A DNA stretch of 52,747 nucleotides, from contig NZ_JAHRXJ010000013.1 in assembly GCF_019104765.1 (NCBI RefSeq), positions 1-52,747 on the forward strand, given 5' to 3'. Below, one piece after another: positions 25,710 through 34,191 of this stretch. The notes below the pieces were generated by a model. It saw nothing but the letters and a program-made list of their open reading frames with translations, searched no databases and was not told where the DNA came from. The translations under genes were made by a program, and so were the position numbers. How positions within the stretch are numbered: position 1 is the stretch's first letter; the number at the start of each line of letters is the position of its first letter. The DNA is from Synechococcus sp. HK05. Lineage in GTDB: Bacteria; Cyanobacteriota; Cyanobacteriia; PCC-6307; Cyanobiaceae.

Positions 25710-26492
25710 ATGCCCCAGATGTCCCGCCGCCGCCTCCCCGCCTGGCTTCGCCCCCGCTGGCTCACGCGCCTGGGGGAAAGCTGTCTGATCGGCGGCCAGG
25801 CCATGGCGGCCCTGGCCAAGGGCCAGGTGGGCATCAACGATCTGATGGCCGAGTTGATGGAGGCGGGCCCGGGAAGCTTCCTGATCGTGATCATCACAGG
25901 CCTGGCGGCCGGCACGGTGTTCAACATCCAGGCCGCTTCCGAGCTGGTGAAGCAGGGGGCTGGCAGCACCGTGGGCGGCATCCTCGCCCTGGGACTGGCC
26001 CGCGAGATTGCCCCGATCCTCACCGCCACCCTCGTCACGGGCAAGGTGGCCACGGCCTACGCCGCCCAGCTCGGCACCATGAAGGTGACCGAACAGATCG
26101 ATGCGATCACCATGCTGCGCACCGACCCGGTGCAATACCTGGTGGTGCCTCGGGTGCTGGCGATGTTGATCATGACGCCCGTGCAATGCCTGGCCTTCTT
26201 CGGCGTGGCGATGTGGTCGGGCCAGGTGAGCAGCACGCTGCTGTATCAGATCCCCCCGGGGGTCTTCTGGAATTCGGTGCGCACCTGGATGGAGCCGTCG
26301 GATCTGCCGGCGATGCTGCTGAAGGCCGTGGTGTTCGGCCTGCAGATCGCCGTGATCTCCTGCGGCTGGGGGCTCACCACCCGCGGCGGCCCCAAGGAGG
26401 TCGGCACCAGCACCACCGGCGCGGTTGTGATGATTCTGGTCACCGTGTCGTTGATGGACGTGGTGCTCACCCAGTTGCTGTTTGGCGAATGA
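25710..26492 (+). CDS. mlaE: MlaE-family ABC lipid transporter permease
   Basis: The protein is 260 residues. A basic amphipathic N-terminus is followed by five or so membrane helices and the family motif region Gly-Leu-Ala-Arg-Glu-Ile-Ala-Pro-Ile-Leu-Thr-Ala-Thr-Leu-Val-Thr-Gly-Lys-Val with Glu-Gln-Ile-Asp-Ala-Ile-Thr-Met-Leu. MlaE-type permeases move glycerolipids between the inner and outer membranes; plastid and cyanobacterial versions relate to TGD1. No ATPase or MCE-domain partner lies next to it. It heads a four-gene run mlaE-DUF3119-DUF3086-plsY with four-base overlaps throughout. Confidence 0.93.
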   Translation: MPQMSRRRLPAWLRPRWLTRLGESCLIGGQAMAALAKGQVGINDLMAELMEAGPGSFLIVIITGLAAGTVFNIQAASELVKQGAGSTVGGILALGLAREIAPILTATLVTGKVATAYAAQLGTMKVTEQIDAITMLRTDPVQYLVVPRVLAMLIMTPVQCLAFFGVAMWSGQVSSTLLYQIPPGVFWNSVRTWMEPSDLPAMLLKAVVFGLQIAVISCGWGLTTRGGPKEVGTSTTGAVVMILVTVSLMDVVLTQLLFGE

Positions 26493-26884
26493 CCGGTTCT
26501 GAAGCGCCCCTGCCCGATCCCAACCAAGGGGTGATCCTGGCGCCGAGCCCCTGGTTGCCCCTCGCGGTGGTGGTGTTGGGGCTGGCGAGCTTGCTGATCA
26601 ACCTTTGGCTGGCCCTGGTGCTGAGCCTGTTCGGGCTGTTTCTGCTGATCCAGAGCCAGATCCTGCGACTGCAGTTCAGCGCCGATGCCCTGCTGGTGTG
26701 GCGCGGCAGCACGGTGCTGCGCCGCTTCCCCTACAGCGAATGGCTGAACTGGATCGTGTTCTGGCCGGCGCTGCCAGTGCTGTTCTATTTCCGTGAACAG
26801 CGCAGCATCCACTTTTTGCCGGTGCTGTTTGATGCCACCACCCTGCGCGAGCAGCTCAACCATCACCTGAGCGCCCAGCCATGA
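26489..26884 (+). CDS. DUF3119 family membrane protein
   Basis: The protein is 131 residues. ATG 26489 overlaps the mlaE stop by four bases. Two close hydrophobic helices (about 22-52) are followed by a soluble PH-like half with Leu-Arg-Arg-Phe-Pro-Tyr-Ser-Glu-Trp-Leu-Asn-Trp and Tyr-Phe-Arg-Glu-Gln-Arg-Ser-Ile-His-Phe. This combination characterises the cyanobacterial and plastid DUF3119 family. Its function is unknown, but the operon suggests lipid transfer or membrane synthesis. It overlaps the next start by four bases. Confidence 0.85.
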   Translation: MTGSEAPLPDPNQGVILAPSPWLPLAVVVLGLASLLINLWLALVLSLFGLFLLIQSQILRLQFSADALLVWRGSTVLRRFPYSEWLNWIVFWPALPVLFYFREQRSIHFLPVLFDATTLREQLNHHLSAQP

Positions 26885-27804
26885 GCGACGACGTCTCCAC
26901 CCCTGCCCCCGACACCGCCAGCGAGGCGCCTCAAGCGGACTGGACACAGCTCGCCCTGCGCGAGCTGCAACAGCAGCGCGATGCCCTGAAAGCCGAGATC
27001 CATGCGCTGAGCGCTCGCCGCGATCAGCTCCAACACGACATCAACAGCAGCTTTGCCGGCCAATCGGATTCGATCGCCCGGCGGGTGAAAGGCTTTCAGG
27101 ACTACCTGGTCGGTGCCCTGCAGGAGCTGGCAGTCGCAGCCGAGCAGATGGAGCTGGTGGTGCAGCCCCTGGTGGTGCAGCCCTCCCCTCTGGATCAGGC
27201 GGCGGCGGCACAGTCCGCCAGCAGCAGCGAGGCTGTGCCCGCTGCGGCCCCGGCCGCTGCAGGCCTGTTCAGCGCCGATGAGCCCCTGATCCGCGAGCGG
27301 CTGCAGGGCTTCCAGGGCCAGCCCGATTTCTATGCCGACCCCTGGAAGCTGCGCCGCAGCCTGGAGCCTTCCGGGGCCAGCCTTCTCGAAGACTGGTTCC
27401 TGAACCAGGGCGGCCGCGGAGCCCAGCCCAGCAGCGGCAGCCGCAACCGCAATGCCCTGATCACGGCCGCAGCCATTTCGATCCTGGGGGATCTCTACGG
27501 GGAGCGCTTCCAAACGCTGGTGCTGGCTGGCACGCCGGAACGACTCGGGGAGTGGCGGCGCGGCCTGCAGGATTGCCTGGGCCTGGCCCGCGAAGATTTC
27601 GGCCCCCAGAGCGGCATCGTGCTGTTCGAGCGCCCGGATGCCCTGATCGAACGGGCTGATCGCCTGGAAGAGCGGGGCGAACTCCCCTTCATCGTGGTGG
27701 ATGCAGCCGAAGCGGCTGTGGAGATCCCGATCCTTCAATTCCCGATCTGGCTGGCCTTTGCCGGCAGCCCCACCGAACTCGCCCTCGACGACGACCTGCT
27801 GTGA
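26881..27804 (+). CDS. DUF3086 domain-containing protein
   Basis: The protein is 307 residues. A short acidic N-terminus leads to a coiled coil (about 20-60, Gln/Arg/Leu-rich), then a Ala/Ser/Pro linker (about 100-125) and a folded C-terminal domain with Tyr-Ala-Asp-Pro-Trp-Lys-Leu-Arg-Arg-Ser-Leu-Glu, Asp-Trp-Phe-Leu-Asn-Gln-Gly-Gly-Arg-Gly, and Ser-Ile-Leu-Gly-Asp-Leu-Tyr-Gly-Glu-Arg. The family is restricted largely to cyanobacteria and lacks a proven role. No membrane segment is visible. The stop overlaps the GTG start of plsY. Confidence 0.85.
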   Translation: MSDDVSTPAPDTASEAPQADWTQLALRELQQQRDALKAEIHALSARRDQLQHDINSSFAGQSDSIARRVKGFQDYLVGALQELAVAAEQMELVVQPLVVQPSPLDQAAAAQSASSSEAVPAAAPAAAGLFSADEPLIRERLQGFQGQPDFYADPWKLRRSLEPSGASLLEDWFLNQGGRGAQPSSGSRNRNALITAAAISILGDLYGERFQTLVLAGTPERLGEWRRGLQDCLGLAREDFGPQSGIVLFERPDALIERADRLEERGELPFIVVDAAEAAVEIPILQFPIWLAFAGSPTELALDDDLL

Positions 27805-28445
27805 CCGCACTGCTGCAAACCCCGCTGTTCTGCTTGCTGGCGGGCTATCTACTCGGATCGATCCCCAGCGGCTACCTGGCCGGCCGCTGGCTCCAGGGCG
27901 TCGACATCCGCAGCCTTGGCTCCGGCTCCACCGGCGCCACCAACGTGCTGCGTCAGTTCGGCAAGGCCCCGGCACTGGTGGTGTTTCTGGTGGATGTGCT
28001 CAAGGGCACGGCGGCGGTGCTGCTGGCCAAAGCGCTGCTGCAGCCACTCGGCATCACCGCGGAGAGCGACTGGTGGGTGGTGGCGGCCGGTCTGGCGGCG
28101 CTCGCCGGGCACATCTGGCCGGTGTGGCTGGGCTGGCGCGGCGGTAAGGCGGTGGCCACAGGACTGGGCATGCTGCTGGGGCTTACCTGGCCGGTGGGCC
28201 TGGCCTGCTTCGGCGTGTTCATGGCCGTGATGTCGATCTCAAGGATCGTGTCGCTCTCCAGCGTGATCGCCGCCCTGAGCCTGCCGCTGCTGATGCTCGG
28301 CTCCTTTGCCAGCAGCGGCACCGGCCTCCGGCCCGCCTATCTGGCCCTGGCGCTGGTGGCGATGGTGCTCGTGCTCTGGCGCCACCGCACCAACATCGAG
28401 CGGCTACTGGCCGGCACCGAACCGCGGATCGGCCAGAAGAACTGA
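27801..28445 (+). CDS. plsY: Glycerol-3-phosphate acyltransferase (acyl-phosphate type)
   Basis: The protein is 214 residues from GTG 27801. Five membrane helices carry the three cytoplasmic motifs: Gly-Ser-Ile-Pro-Ser-Gly-Tyr, Gly-Ser-Gly-Ser-Thr-Gly-Ala-Thr-Asn-Val-Leu-Arg, and Gly-Trp-Arg-Gly-Gly-Lys-Ala-Val-Ala-Thr-Gly. PlsY makes lysophosphatidate from acyl-phosphate and glycerol-3-phosphate, the first step of membrane lipid synthesis. It is the last gene of the mlaE operon and ends 11 bases before the convergent proC. Confidence 0.96.
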   Translation: MTALLQTPLFCLLAGYLLGSIPSGYLAGRWLQGVDIRSLGSGSTGATNVLRQFGKAPALVVFLVDVLKGTAAVLLAKALLQPLGITAESDWWVVAAGLAALAGHIWPVWLGWRGGKAVATGLGMLLGLTWPVGLACFGVFMAVMSISRIVSLSSVIAALSLPLLMLGSFASSGTGLRPAYLALALVAMVLVLWRHRTNIERLLAGTEPRIGQKN

Positions 28446-28456
28446 AGCGCAGCTCT

Positions 28457-29272
28457 TTAGCCCAACTGGCGACTGCGTTCCGCCGCGGCCAGCACCGCCT
28501 CGATCAGGGCGGCGCGCAAACCACCGTTTTCCAAGGCGCGGATCCCGGCGATGGTGGTGCCGCCGGGGCTGCTCACCATGTCTTTGAGCTGAGCGGGATG
28601 GAGCTGCTGTTCCTGCAGCAACGCCGCCGTGCCAGCCAAGGTGCGCTGGGCCAGGTGATGAGCCTGCAGTCTCGGCAGCCCCGCCGCCACGGCCCCATCG
28701 GCCATGGCCTCAGCCACCAGCGCCACAAAGGCAGGCCCCGACGAGGTGAGCGCCAGGAACGCATCCAACTGGCTCTCCGGCAGCTGCAGCACCTCGCCCA
28801 CCTGGCCAAACAGCTGCTGCACCCACACCTGCTGCTCAGCCGGCACCCCCTGACCCCAGGCGAGGCCGGTGAGCCCGGCCCGCACCAGGCAAGGGGTGTT
28901 GGGCACCGCCCGCACAATCCGCCAACCGGGGAACAGGCGCTGAAGGCGCGCCAGGGTGACACCCGCCAAAACGGAGATCAGCAACGGCGGCTCAACGCCT
29001 GTGGGCGCTGGCGCGGCGGCCGACACCCCCTCCAGTTGCTGGGGCTTCACCGCCAACAGCACAGCGGCACAGCCCCAGGCTGAGGCGGCCTCGGTGCTCA
29101 CCTGCAGATCCGGCCGTTGGGCGCGTAAGCGCTCGGCAGAGGCCTGCGAGGCCACCGCCGCCTGCACACCCGCTGGGCTGAGCTGGCCGCTCTCCAGCAG
29201 GGGAAACAGCAAGGCCTGGGCCATGCGGCCCAGGCCGATCACCCCAAAGCTTGCGGGGGAGAAGCTGCTCAA
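28457..29272 (-). CDS. proC: Pyrroline-5-carboxylate reductase
   Basis: The protein is 271 residues. The NAD(P)-binding start Gly-Val-Ile-Gly-Leu-Gly-Arg-Met-Ala is followed by Ala-Val-Lys-Pro-Gln, Arg-Ala-Val-Pro-Asn-Thr-Pro-Cys, and the C-terminal signature with Leu-Lys-Asp-Met-Val-Ser-Ser-Pro-Gly-Gly-Thr-Thr-Ile-Ala-Gly. It performs the last step of proline synthesis. It is the distal gene of the minus-strand run beginning with der; 17 bases separate it from sepF. Confidence 0.96.
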   Translation of the reverse strand: MSSFSPASFGVIGLGRMAQALLFPLLESGQLSPAGVQAAVASQASAERLRAQRPDLQVSTEAASAWGCAAVLLAVKPQQLEGVSAAAPAPTGVEPPLLISVLAGVTLARLQRLFPGWRIVRAVPNTPCLVRAGLTGLAWGQGVPAEQQVWVQQLFGQVGEVLQLPESQLDAFLALTSSGPAFVALVAEAMADGAVAAGLPRLQAHHLAQRTLAGTAALLQEQQLHPAQLKDMVSSPGGTTIAGIRALENGGLRAALIEAVLAAAERSRQLG

Positions 29273-29289
29273 GGGGCTGAGAGATGCGC

Positions 29290-29844
29290 TCAGCCGACGC
29301 TAGCGCCGTAGGTTTCGCGGCCCCAGGCGGGAGCGGGGGCCGCTTCGGGCTCCTGGGTCACATCGCGGGAGACCACGGTGGGGGAGGAGGGCTCTTCGCT
29401 GGCAGCGGTGGTGACGGTCACGCAGCTGGGGGCGAACAGGAAGATGCTCTCGCCCACGCGCTCCTGGTGGCCGTCGATGGCGAAGGTGCCACCGGCCACG
29501 AAATCCACGGCCCGCTGAGCCTGATCCGGCTCCATCATCGTGAGATTGAGGATCACGGTCTTGCGCTCGCGCAGGGCCTGGATGGCCCGGGGCATCTCAT
29601 CAAAGCTGCGGGGCTCCATCAAGCTCACTTCCGCCGCTGAGGAGGAGATGCCCGGCATGCCGATCACATTGCTGCCGGCAAAGGGATCGACACTGTCGAA
29701 ATCGCTGGTGAGAGCCAGAGCACCGGGGCTCGTGGTGCTGCTGGTTTCCGGCACATCACCGTGGTCGTAATCCAGCTCGTCGTCATAGCCATCGAGGTAG
29801 TCGTCACCGGAGACAACTGCACGCAGGCGGGAGAGCAACGACAC
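29290..29844 (-). CDS. sepF: Cell division protein SepF
   Basis: The protein is 184 residues. The start Met-Ser-Leu-Leu-Ser-Arg-Leu-Arg is a membrane-targeting amphipathic helix. An acidic linker (Asp/Tyr-rich, 15-60) leads to the conserved core, Arg-Ser-Phe-Asp-Glu-Met-Pro, [11 protein letters not shown], and Gly-Gly-Thr-Phe-Ala-Ile-Asp-Gly-His, with Ile-Phe-Leu-Phe-Ala-Pro at the end. SepF tethers FtsZ filaments to the membrane at the division site. A disordered tail follows the core. Confidence 0.96.
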   Translation of the reverse strand: MSLLSRLRAVVSGDDYLDGYDDELDYDHGDVPETSSTTSPGALALTSDFDSVDPFAGSNVIGMPGISSSAAEVSLMEPRSFDEMPRAIQALRERKTVILNLTMMEPDQAQRAVDFVAGGTFAIDGHQERVGESIFLFAPSCVTVTTAASEEPSSPTVVSRDVTQEPEAAPAPAWGRETYGASVG

Positions 29845-29872
29845 CGTGAAACCTCGGTCTTGGCACTGGAAC

Positions 29873-30547
29873 TTAGATAGCGTCCCACGCCGGCGCTGAC
29901 AAGGGTTTCGGCCCGAAGAGGGCTGAGCCGATACGAACCCAGGTGCTACCTGCCGCCGCGGCCTCGTGCCAATCGCCGCTCATGCCCATCGACAACTGCT
30001 CCAGCCCCAGCTCCTGAGCCAGGGCCGCGCAGTCCTGAAACAGGCTCTGGCGCTCGGCGGCATCCAGTCCCAGGGGGGCCATCGTCATCAAGCCCACCAG
30101 CTGCAGAGCGGGCAACGCCTGCAGGCGAGGCCAGGCCTGGCGCAGGGCATCGGGCTCGAATCCACCCTTGGCCGGATCCGGGCGCAGCTTGACCTGCAGC
30201 AACACCTTCGGGCTGATGCCCTCCTCCCGAGCGATCCGGGCCACCCGCTCAGCCAACGCCAAAGAATCCACCGAATGCAGCCATGCAAAACGCTGGAGCA
30301 CCGGCCGCACCTTGTTGGCCTGCAAGCGACCGATGAAATGCCAATCGAGCTCCTGGAGATCGGCCAGCTCGTCTTGTTTGGGGGCGGCTTCCTGGAGGCG
30401 GCTCTCGCCAAAGCTGCGTTGCCCGGCTGCGGCCAACGCGCGGATGGCCGCAGCCGGGTGGCCTTTGCTCACCGCCAGCAGCTGGGTGGACGCGGGCAAC
30501 TGGGCGCGGATCGCGTCCAGACGCTCGGCGGCGGACTCAGGCACCAC
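29873..30547 (-). CDS. pipY: YggS/PipY family PLP-binding protein
   Basis: The protein is 224 residues from GTG 30547 (a second GTG follows directly). The PLP lysine lies in Leu-Leu-Ala-Val-Ser-Lys (Lys28). Other marks are Phe-Gly-Glu-Ser, [11 protein letters not shown], Gly-Leu-Met-Thr-Met-Ala-Pro, and Leu-Ser-Met-Gly-Met-Ser-Gly-Asp. The family controls vitamin B6 and amino-acid balance without known enzyme activity. The gene begins six bases after the pipX stop; pipX-pipY coupling is well known in cyanobacteria. Confidence 0.95.
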   Translation of the reverse strand: MVPESAAERLDAIRAQLPASTQLLAVSKGHPAAAIRALAAAGQRSFGESRLQEAAPKQDELADLQELDWHFIGRLQANKVRPVLQRFAWLHSVDSLALAERVARIAREEGISPKVLLQVKLRPDPAKGGFEPDALRQAWPRLQALPALQLVGLMTMAPLGLDAAERQSLFQDCAALAQELGLEQLSMGMSGDWHEAAAAGSTWVRIGSALFGPKPLSAPAWDAI

Positions 30548-30553
30548 CAGCGA

Positions 30554-30820
30554 TCAGATGAAGGTTTGATCGAACAGCTGTCGCCAGCGGGCGTGGGCTT
30601 CCGGCCCGTCCCGGCGGGCACGGGCGAGGTTCTGTTCCGCCAGGTGCCGGGCATCCATTAACGGGATCACCTCAAACTGAGCGCCACGTTCCTGCAACGT
30701 CACCACAAAAAACATGCGCTGGGCGTACAGCGTGGCGTAGAGATCACGCCCCTCAGCCACCTCGGCCACGCGGTAGAGCAATCCAAAGGTGGGGTGGTTG
30801 AGATAACGCTCTGTGCTCAC
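30554..30820 (-). CDS. pipX: PipX, PII-interacting co-activator of NtcA
   Basis: The protein is 88 residues. Tyr-Leu-Asn-His-Pro-Thr-Phe-Gly-Leu-Leu-Tyr-Arg-Val and Ala-Thr-Leu-Tyr-Ala-Gln-Arg-Met-Phe-Phe-Val-Val-Thr are diagnostic of the Tudor-like domain, followed by two helices ending in Phe-Asp-Gln-Thr-Phe-Ile. PipX swaps between PII (nitrogen-rich) and NtcA (nitrogen-poor) and so tunes nitrogen gene transcription. It lies immediately upstream of pipY in one transcript and 36 bases after the ecfT stop. Confidence 0.97.
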   Translation of the reverse strand: MSTERYLNHPTFGLLYRVAEVAEGRDLYATLYAQRMFFVVTLQERGAQFEVIPLMDARHLAEQNLARARRDGPEAHARWRQLFDQTFI

Positions 30821-30856
30821 GCAGCGCTCAATCGGTCTGTACCGACGGTGACCAAA

Positions 30857-31765
30857 TCAGACGTCACCGTACCTCCACCGCAAACCGAGCAACAGCGCAA
30901 GACCCAGCGTTGCCAGCCATTGCAGCGCTGGCTTGGGCAGCGGATCGCGCAACAACTGTGCCGGCGCAATCCAGCGCCCGCCCTTGGCCATCAGCGCTTC
31001 AGCGCCCTGCTCGGCCCGCAACAACACATTTGCCAGCAGGCGCTCACCCAGGGCGAGCACCAGGGCCAGTGAGCCTTGCAGGCCCAGTTGGCGCAGGTTC
31101 ACCGAACGGGTGGCCACCGAGCGCAGCAGGTTCTGAAATTCCTCCTGCACCAGAGGCAAAAAGCGCAGCGACAGCAGCAAGGTGAACCCCAGGCGCTCCA
31201 CCGGCACCCCCAACCGAGCCAGAGGAGCCATGCACCAGCTCAATCCCCATACCAACGCTTCAGGCGGCGTGGTGAGCAGGAGCAGATTGGCGCTATGGAT
31301 CACCGTGAACAGCAAGGTGGCGCTGTTGAGTCCAAGTGCCGCAGAGCGGCGCGTGATCACCAAGGGGCCCAGTGGAACCGGCCCCAGCTGCACCGGCCCC
31401 CAACGCAACAGCTCCCAGCGCATCCCCTGATCCGCCGGGGCCATCCGGATTTCCTGCGGCGGCCGGGTCTGGGGCGCCGCTGCGGCACCTCCAGCCGGCA
31501 AGAACGTGGCGAGAAGTCCCACCAACAGCGACAACACCACAAGCAACGGCAAGGTGCGGCGCCAGATCCGCCAGGGCAGGCCACTGCAGGCGGTGACCAG
31601 CAGCAACAGGCCCACCAGAGCCAACCGCCACCAAGGGCCCGCCAGGATCGGCGTGAGCAGGAAGGCCACGGTCCAGGCCAGCTTCAGGCGCGGATCGAGA
31701 TCACGCAGCCAGCTACCGGTGCCATCGACGTATTGGCCGATGGGGATTTGGCGCAACCAGTCCAT
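30857..31765 (-). CDS. ECF-type transporter transmembrane subunit (EcfT/CbiQ family)
   Basis: The protein is 302 residues. The N-terminus Ile-Pro-Ile-Gly-Gln-Tyr-Val with Leu-Asp-Pro-Arg-Leu-Lys-Leu is the common EcfT start, followed by several membrane helices and the coupling segments around Ser-Leu-Arg-Phe-Leu-Pro-Leu and Met-Ala-Lys-Gly-Gly-Arg. EcfT couples two ATPases to a substrate-specific S component for vitamin or metal uptake. Neither ATPase nor S component is in this window, so the substrate is open. It sits between der and pipX on one strand. Confidence 0.9.
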   Translation of the reverse strand: MDWLRQIPIGQYVDGTGSWLRDLDPRLKLAWTVAFLLTPILAGPWWRLALVGLLLLVTACSGLPWRIWRRTLPLLVVLSLLVGLLATFLPAGGAAAAPQTRPPQEIRMAPADQGMRWELLRWGPVQLGPVPLGPLVITRRSAALGLNSATLLFTVIHSANLLLLTTPPEALVWGLSWCMAPLARLGVPVERLGFTLLLSLRFLPLVQEEFQNLLRSVATRSVNLRQLGLQGSLALVLALGERLLANVLLRAEQGAEALMAKGGRWIAPAQLLRDPLPKPALQWLATLGLALLLGLRWRYGDV

Positions 31766-31789
31766 CAGGCTCCCACCCGTCCCGGGAGA

Positions 31790-33154
31790 TCAGCGGCCGC
31801 GAGCTTGCTGTTTGGCCAGATCGCGCTCGGCATCGCGCTGCTGCTTGCCGCGCCAGAACAGCTTGAGCGGTGAACCTTCAAAGCCCAGGCCTTCACGGAT
31901 CTGCCGTTCCACATAGCGACGGTAGGTGTCGCCGAAGAGCTTCGGGTCGTTCACGAACAGGGTGAAGCTCGGCGGGCGCGTGGCCACCTGGGTTCCGTAA
32001 TAGATCCGGCCCTGACGGCCGCCGCGGCTGGTGGGCGGTGAACGCCAGCTCACCGCCTCCTGCAGCACCTCATTCACCACCGAGGTGCTCACCCGGCGCC
32101 TGTGCTGCTCCACCGCCACAGCCGCAATCGCAAAGATGCTCTGCACCCGCTGGCCGCTCAGGGCCGAGGTGAAGAGCATCGGCGCCCAATCGAGAAAATA
32201 AAGCTTGGAGCGGAGCTCTTTTTCCATCGCCGGCATGGTGTGCGAGTCCTTTTCGATCGCATCCCATTTGTTCACCACCACCACGCAGGCGCGGCCGTCC
32301 TCTTCGATGCGGCCGGCGAGGCGCTGATCTTGCTCCGTCACACCATCGAGCACATCGATCACCAGCACGCACACATCGGAGCGCTCAATCGCCTTGAAGC
32401 TGCGGTTGATTCCGAAGAATTCCGGGCCGTAATTCACCGAACGCTTGCGGCGGATGCCGGCGGTGTCGAGGATTTTCCAGGTGTGGCCTTCACGCTCGAT
32501 TGTGGTGTCGATCGTGTCGCGGGTGGTGCCGCGGATCGGGCTCACGATCGCCCGCTTCTCGCCGCAAATGGCATTCAGCAGGCTGGATTTGCCCACGTTG
32601 GGCCGGCCAATGATCGCCAGCTGGATCGGCTCCTCACCGGTGAGCTCCTCGGTGGGCGGCAGGTGATCCACCAACTTGTCGAGCAAGTCGCCGGTGCCGG
32701 CGCCATGGATCGCCGAAATGGGATGGGGCTCGCCCAAGCCCAGGCTCCAGAACTCGGCGGCCATCGAGAGGCCGGCTTCGGGCGACTCGCACTTATTCAC
32801 CGCCAGCAGCACCGGCACGTTGTGGCCGCGCAGCCATTCGGCGATCGATTCATCAGCGGCGGTCAGGCCCTGCTGCCCGTCGGCGATCACCACCGCCACG
32901 GAAGCCTCCGAGAGCGCCAGGTTGGCCTGCTCGCGGATTTCGGGGAGAAATTCGCTGTCGTCGTCGAACACCAGGCCACCGGTGTCCACCACCTTGAAGT
33001 GGCGATCGCGCCAATAGCCGTCTTGATAGGTGCGATCACGCGTGACCCCGGGCTCGTCGTGCACGATCGCCTCGCGGCTCTTGCAGAGACGATTGACCAA
33101 GGTGGATTTGCCCACGTTGGGGCGGCCAATGATGGCAACGACCGGCAGAGCCAA
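31790..33154 (-). CDS. der: Der (EngA) double GTPase, ribosome assembly
   Basis: The protein is 454 residues. Two consecutive G domains carry Gly-Arg-Pro-Asn-Val-Gly-Lys-Ser-Thr (about residue 9) and Gly-Arg-Pro-Asn-Val-Gly-Lys-Ser-Ser (about 185), with Asn-Lys-Cys-Glu and Asn-Lys-Trp-Asp as the two G4 motifs. A KH-like domain follows from about 360. Der is essential for 50S maturation. It is the first gene of the minus-strand cluster der-ecfT-pipX-pipY-sepF-proC, with 24 bases to ecfT. Confidence 0.97.
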   Translation of the reverse strand: MALPVVAIIGRPNVGKSTLVNRLCKSREAIVHDEPGVTRDRTYQDGYWRDRHFKVVDTGGLVFDDDSEFLPEIREQANLALSEASVAVVIADGQQGLTAADESIAEWLRGHNVPVLLAVNKCESPEAGLSMAAEFWSLGLGEPHPISAIHGAGTGDLLDKLVDHLPPTEELTGEEPIQLAIIGRPNVGKSSLLNAICGEKRAIVSPIRGTTRDTIDTTIEREGHTWKILDTAGIRRKRSVNYGPEFFGINRSFKAIERSDVCVLVIDVLDGVTEQDQRLAGRIEEDGRACVVVVNKWDAIEKDSHTMPAMEKELRSKLYFLDWAPMLFTSALSGQRVQSIFAIAAVAVEQHRRRVSTSVVNEVLQEAVSWRSPPTSRGGRQGRIYYGTQVATRPPSFTLFVNDPKLFGDTYRRYVERQIREGLGFEGSPLKLFWRGKQQRDAERDLAKQQARGR

Positions 33155-33194
33155 GCGGGTATCACAACAACTGTCGTGACTTGACCCTACAGGC

Positions 33195-33220
33195 CGGCGG
33201 AAGCGAAAAACTTTCCGCCG
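33195..33220. other. Inverted repeat between der and the L,D-transpeptidase-like gene
   Basis: Eight-base arms CGGCGGAA and TTCCGCCG face each other across a ten-base AT-rich loop. It lies in the 139-base gap between the divergent starts. There is no long U-run, so it is not a clear terminator; it may be a leader hairpin or an operator. Confidence 0.4.
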
Positions 33221-33293
33221 TCGCAGGATGGGACGCAGCGAGTCTCGCTAGCAGAAGGGTGTTCTGAGCCCCGCCCCTGCAGCGGCCTGCCCC

Positions 33294-33677
33294 ATGGTGG
33301 AACTGATCGCCGCGATCGTGGTCGACCTCTCCGACCAGAAGCTGTATGTGTACAACCCGAATCAGGAGCTGGTGCGCACGGTGCTGGTGAGCACCGGCAA
33401 AGCCTCCACACCCACGCCCATGGGCAGCGCCCAGGTGTTCACCAAGCACCGCAGCGTCACCATGCGCGGCCGCTCCTATGTGGTGCCCAACGTGCCCTAC
33501 ACGATGTGCATCACGCAGAACGAACTGATCTGCATGCATGGCGCGCCCTGGCAGGAGGCGGCAGGCCAACGGTTCGGCGTGGCGCGCAGCAGTGGTTGCA
33601 TCCGCATCCCCAGCCCTCACGCCCGCTGGTTGTTTGAAAACACTCCCGTCGGCACGCCGGTGACGATCCAGGCCTAA
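33294..33677 (+). CDS. L,D-transpeptidase (YkuD) domain protein without visible signal peptide
   Basis: The protein is 127 residues and consists of the YkuD catalytic domain alone. Val-Val-Asp-Leu-Ser-Asp-Gln-Lys-Leu-Tyr-Val-Tyr opens the fold; His82 in Met-His-Gly-Ala-Pro-Trp and Cys102 in Ser-Ser-Gly-Cys-Ile-Arg-Ile are the catalytic pair. Such enzymes make 3-3 crosslinks or attach proteins to peptidoglycan. The ATG at 33294 gives no Sec or TAT signal, and the frame upstream is closed by a stop at 33249 with no ATG or GTG between. Either export is unusual or the true start uses CTG. Confidence 0.85.
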   Translation: MVELIAAIVVDLSDQKLYVYNPNQELVRTVLVSTGKASTPTPMGSAQVFTKHRSVTMRGRSYVVPNVPYTMCITQNELICMHGAPWQEAAGQRFGVARSSGCIRIPSPHARWLFENTPVGTPVTIQA

Positions 33678-33683
33678 GCCGGC

Positions 33684-34181
33684 TCAGCTGATCGGCAGAT
33701 CACCCGGGTGGCCCGCCACTGGATCGGCCGGCTGCTCGCGCAGTGCGGGCAACGGGCCGCTCTCCGGCAGCGGCTCGGCTCGCTCGGCCAGATGGGCCAG
33801 CAGCCAGTTCACCGCCGTGGCCCGGCGGGTTCGGCGCGGATAGAGCTCACCGATGCGATACCCCGCAAAGCCCAGCTGCTCCTTGAGCAGTTGTTTGTGC
33901 TGCTTGGAGATCGAGCGCGTGAGCGCCACCGAGGGCGGCCGCTGAGCGATGAACTGGGGCTCAGTTGGGAATGACTCCCGCCAGCTGGCTTCCGCAGCCG
34001 GGCCCGCGCTCCAGGTGCCGGAGCCATCGAGCTCGTATCCCAGGCGCGGCCAGATCAGTTCACACACGAAGCGATCGCTGGTGCGATCGGCCAGCACCGC
34101 TTCCAGCAGCGCGCGACTCAGGGGGAAGGGCACGGGCGTGGCGGCGGCTTCGGCAGGAGGCATCGGCCTGGAGTCCGACAA
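33684..34181 (-). CDS. DUF1823 family protein
   Basis: The protein is 165 residues. The core from about residue 20 shows Asp-Arg-Thr-Ser-Asp-Arg-Phe-Val-Cys-Glu-Leu, Trp-Arg-Glu-Ser-Phe-Pro, Pro-Gln-Phe-Ile-Ala, Ser-Ile-Ser-Lys-Gln-His-Lys-Gln-Leu-Leu-Lys-Glu-Gln-Leu-Gly-Phe, and Tyr-Pro-Arg-Arg-Thr-Arg-Arg-Ala-Thr-Ala, all typical of DUF1823, a family shared by cyanobacteria and plastids. The function is unknown. The Pro-rich ends are probably disordered. It is convergent with the L,D-transpeptidase-like gene (six-base gap) and divergent from the dus gene. Confidence 0.88.
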   Translation of the reverse strand: MSDSRPMPPAEAAATPVPFPLSRALLEAVLADRTSDRFVCELIWPRLGYELDGSGTWSAGPAAEASWRESFPTEPQFIAQRPPSVALTRSISKQHKQLLKEQLGFAGYRIGELYPRRTRRATAVNWLLAHLAERAEPLPESGPLPALREQPADPVAGHPGDLPIS

Positions 34182-34191
34182 TCAACGCACC

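Noticed and set aside
24911-26488. Long plus-strand frame leading into the DUF3119 gene
   Set aside because: It reads through the MFS and mlaE genes in another frame; only the part from ATG 26489 has DUF3119 character.
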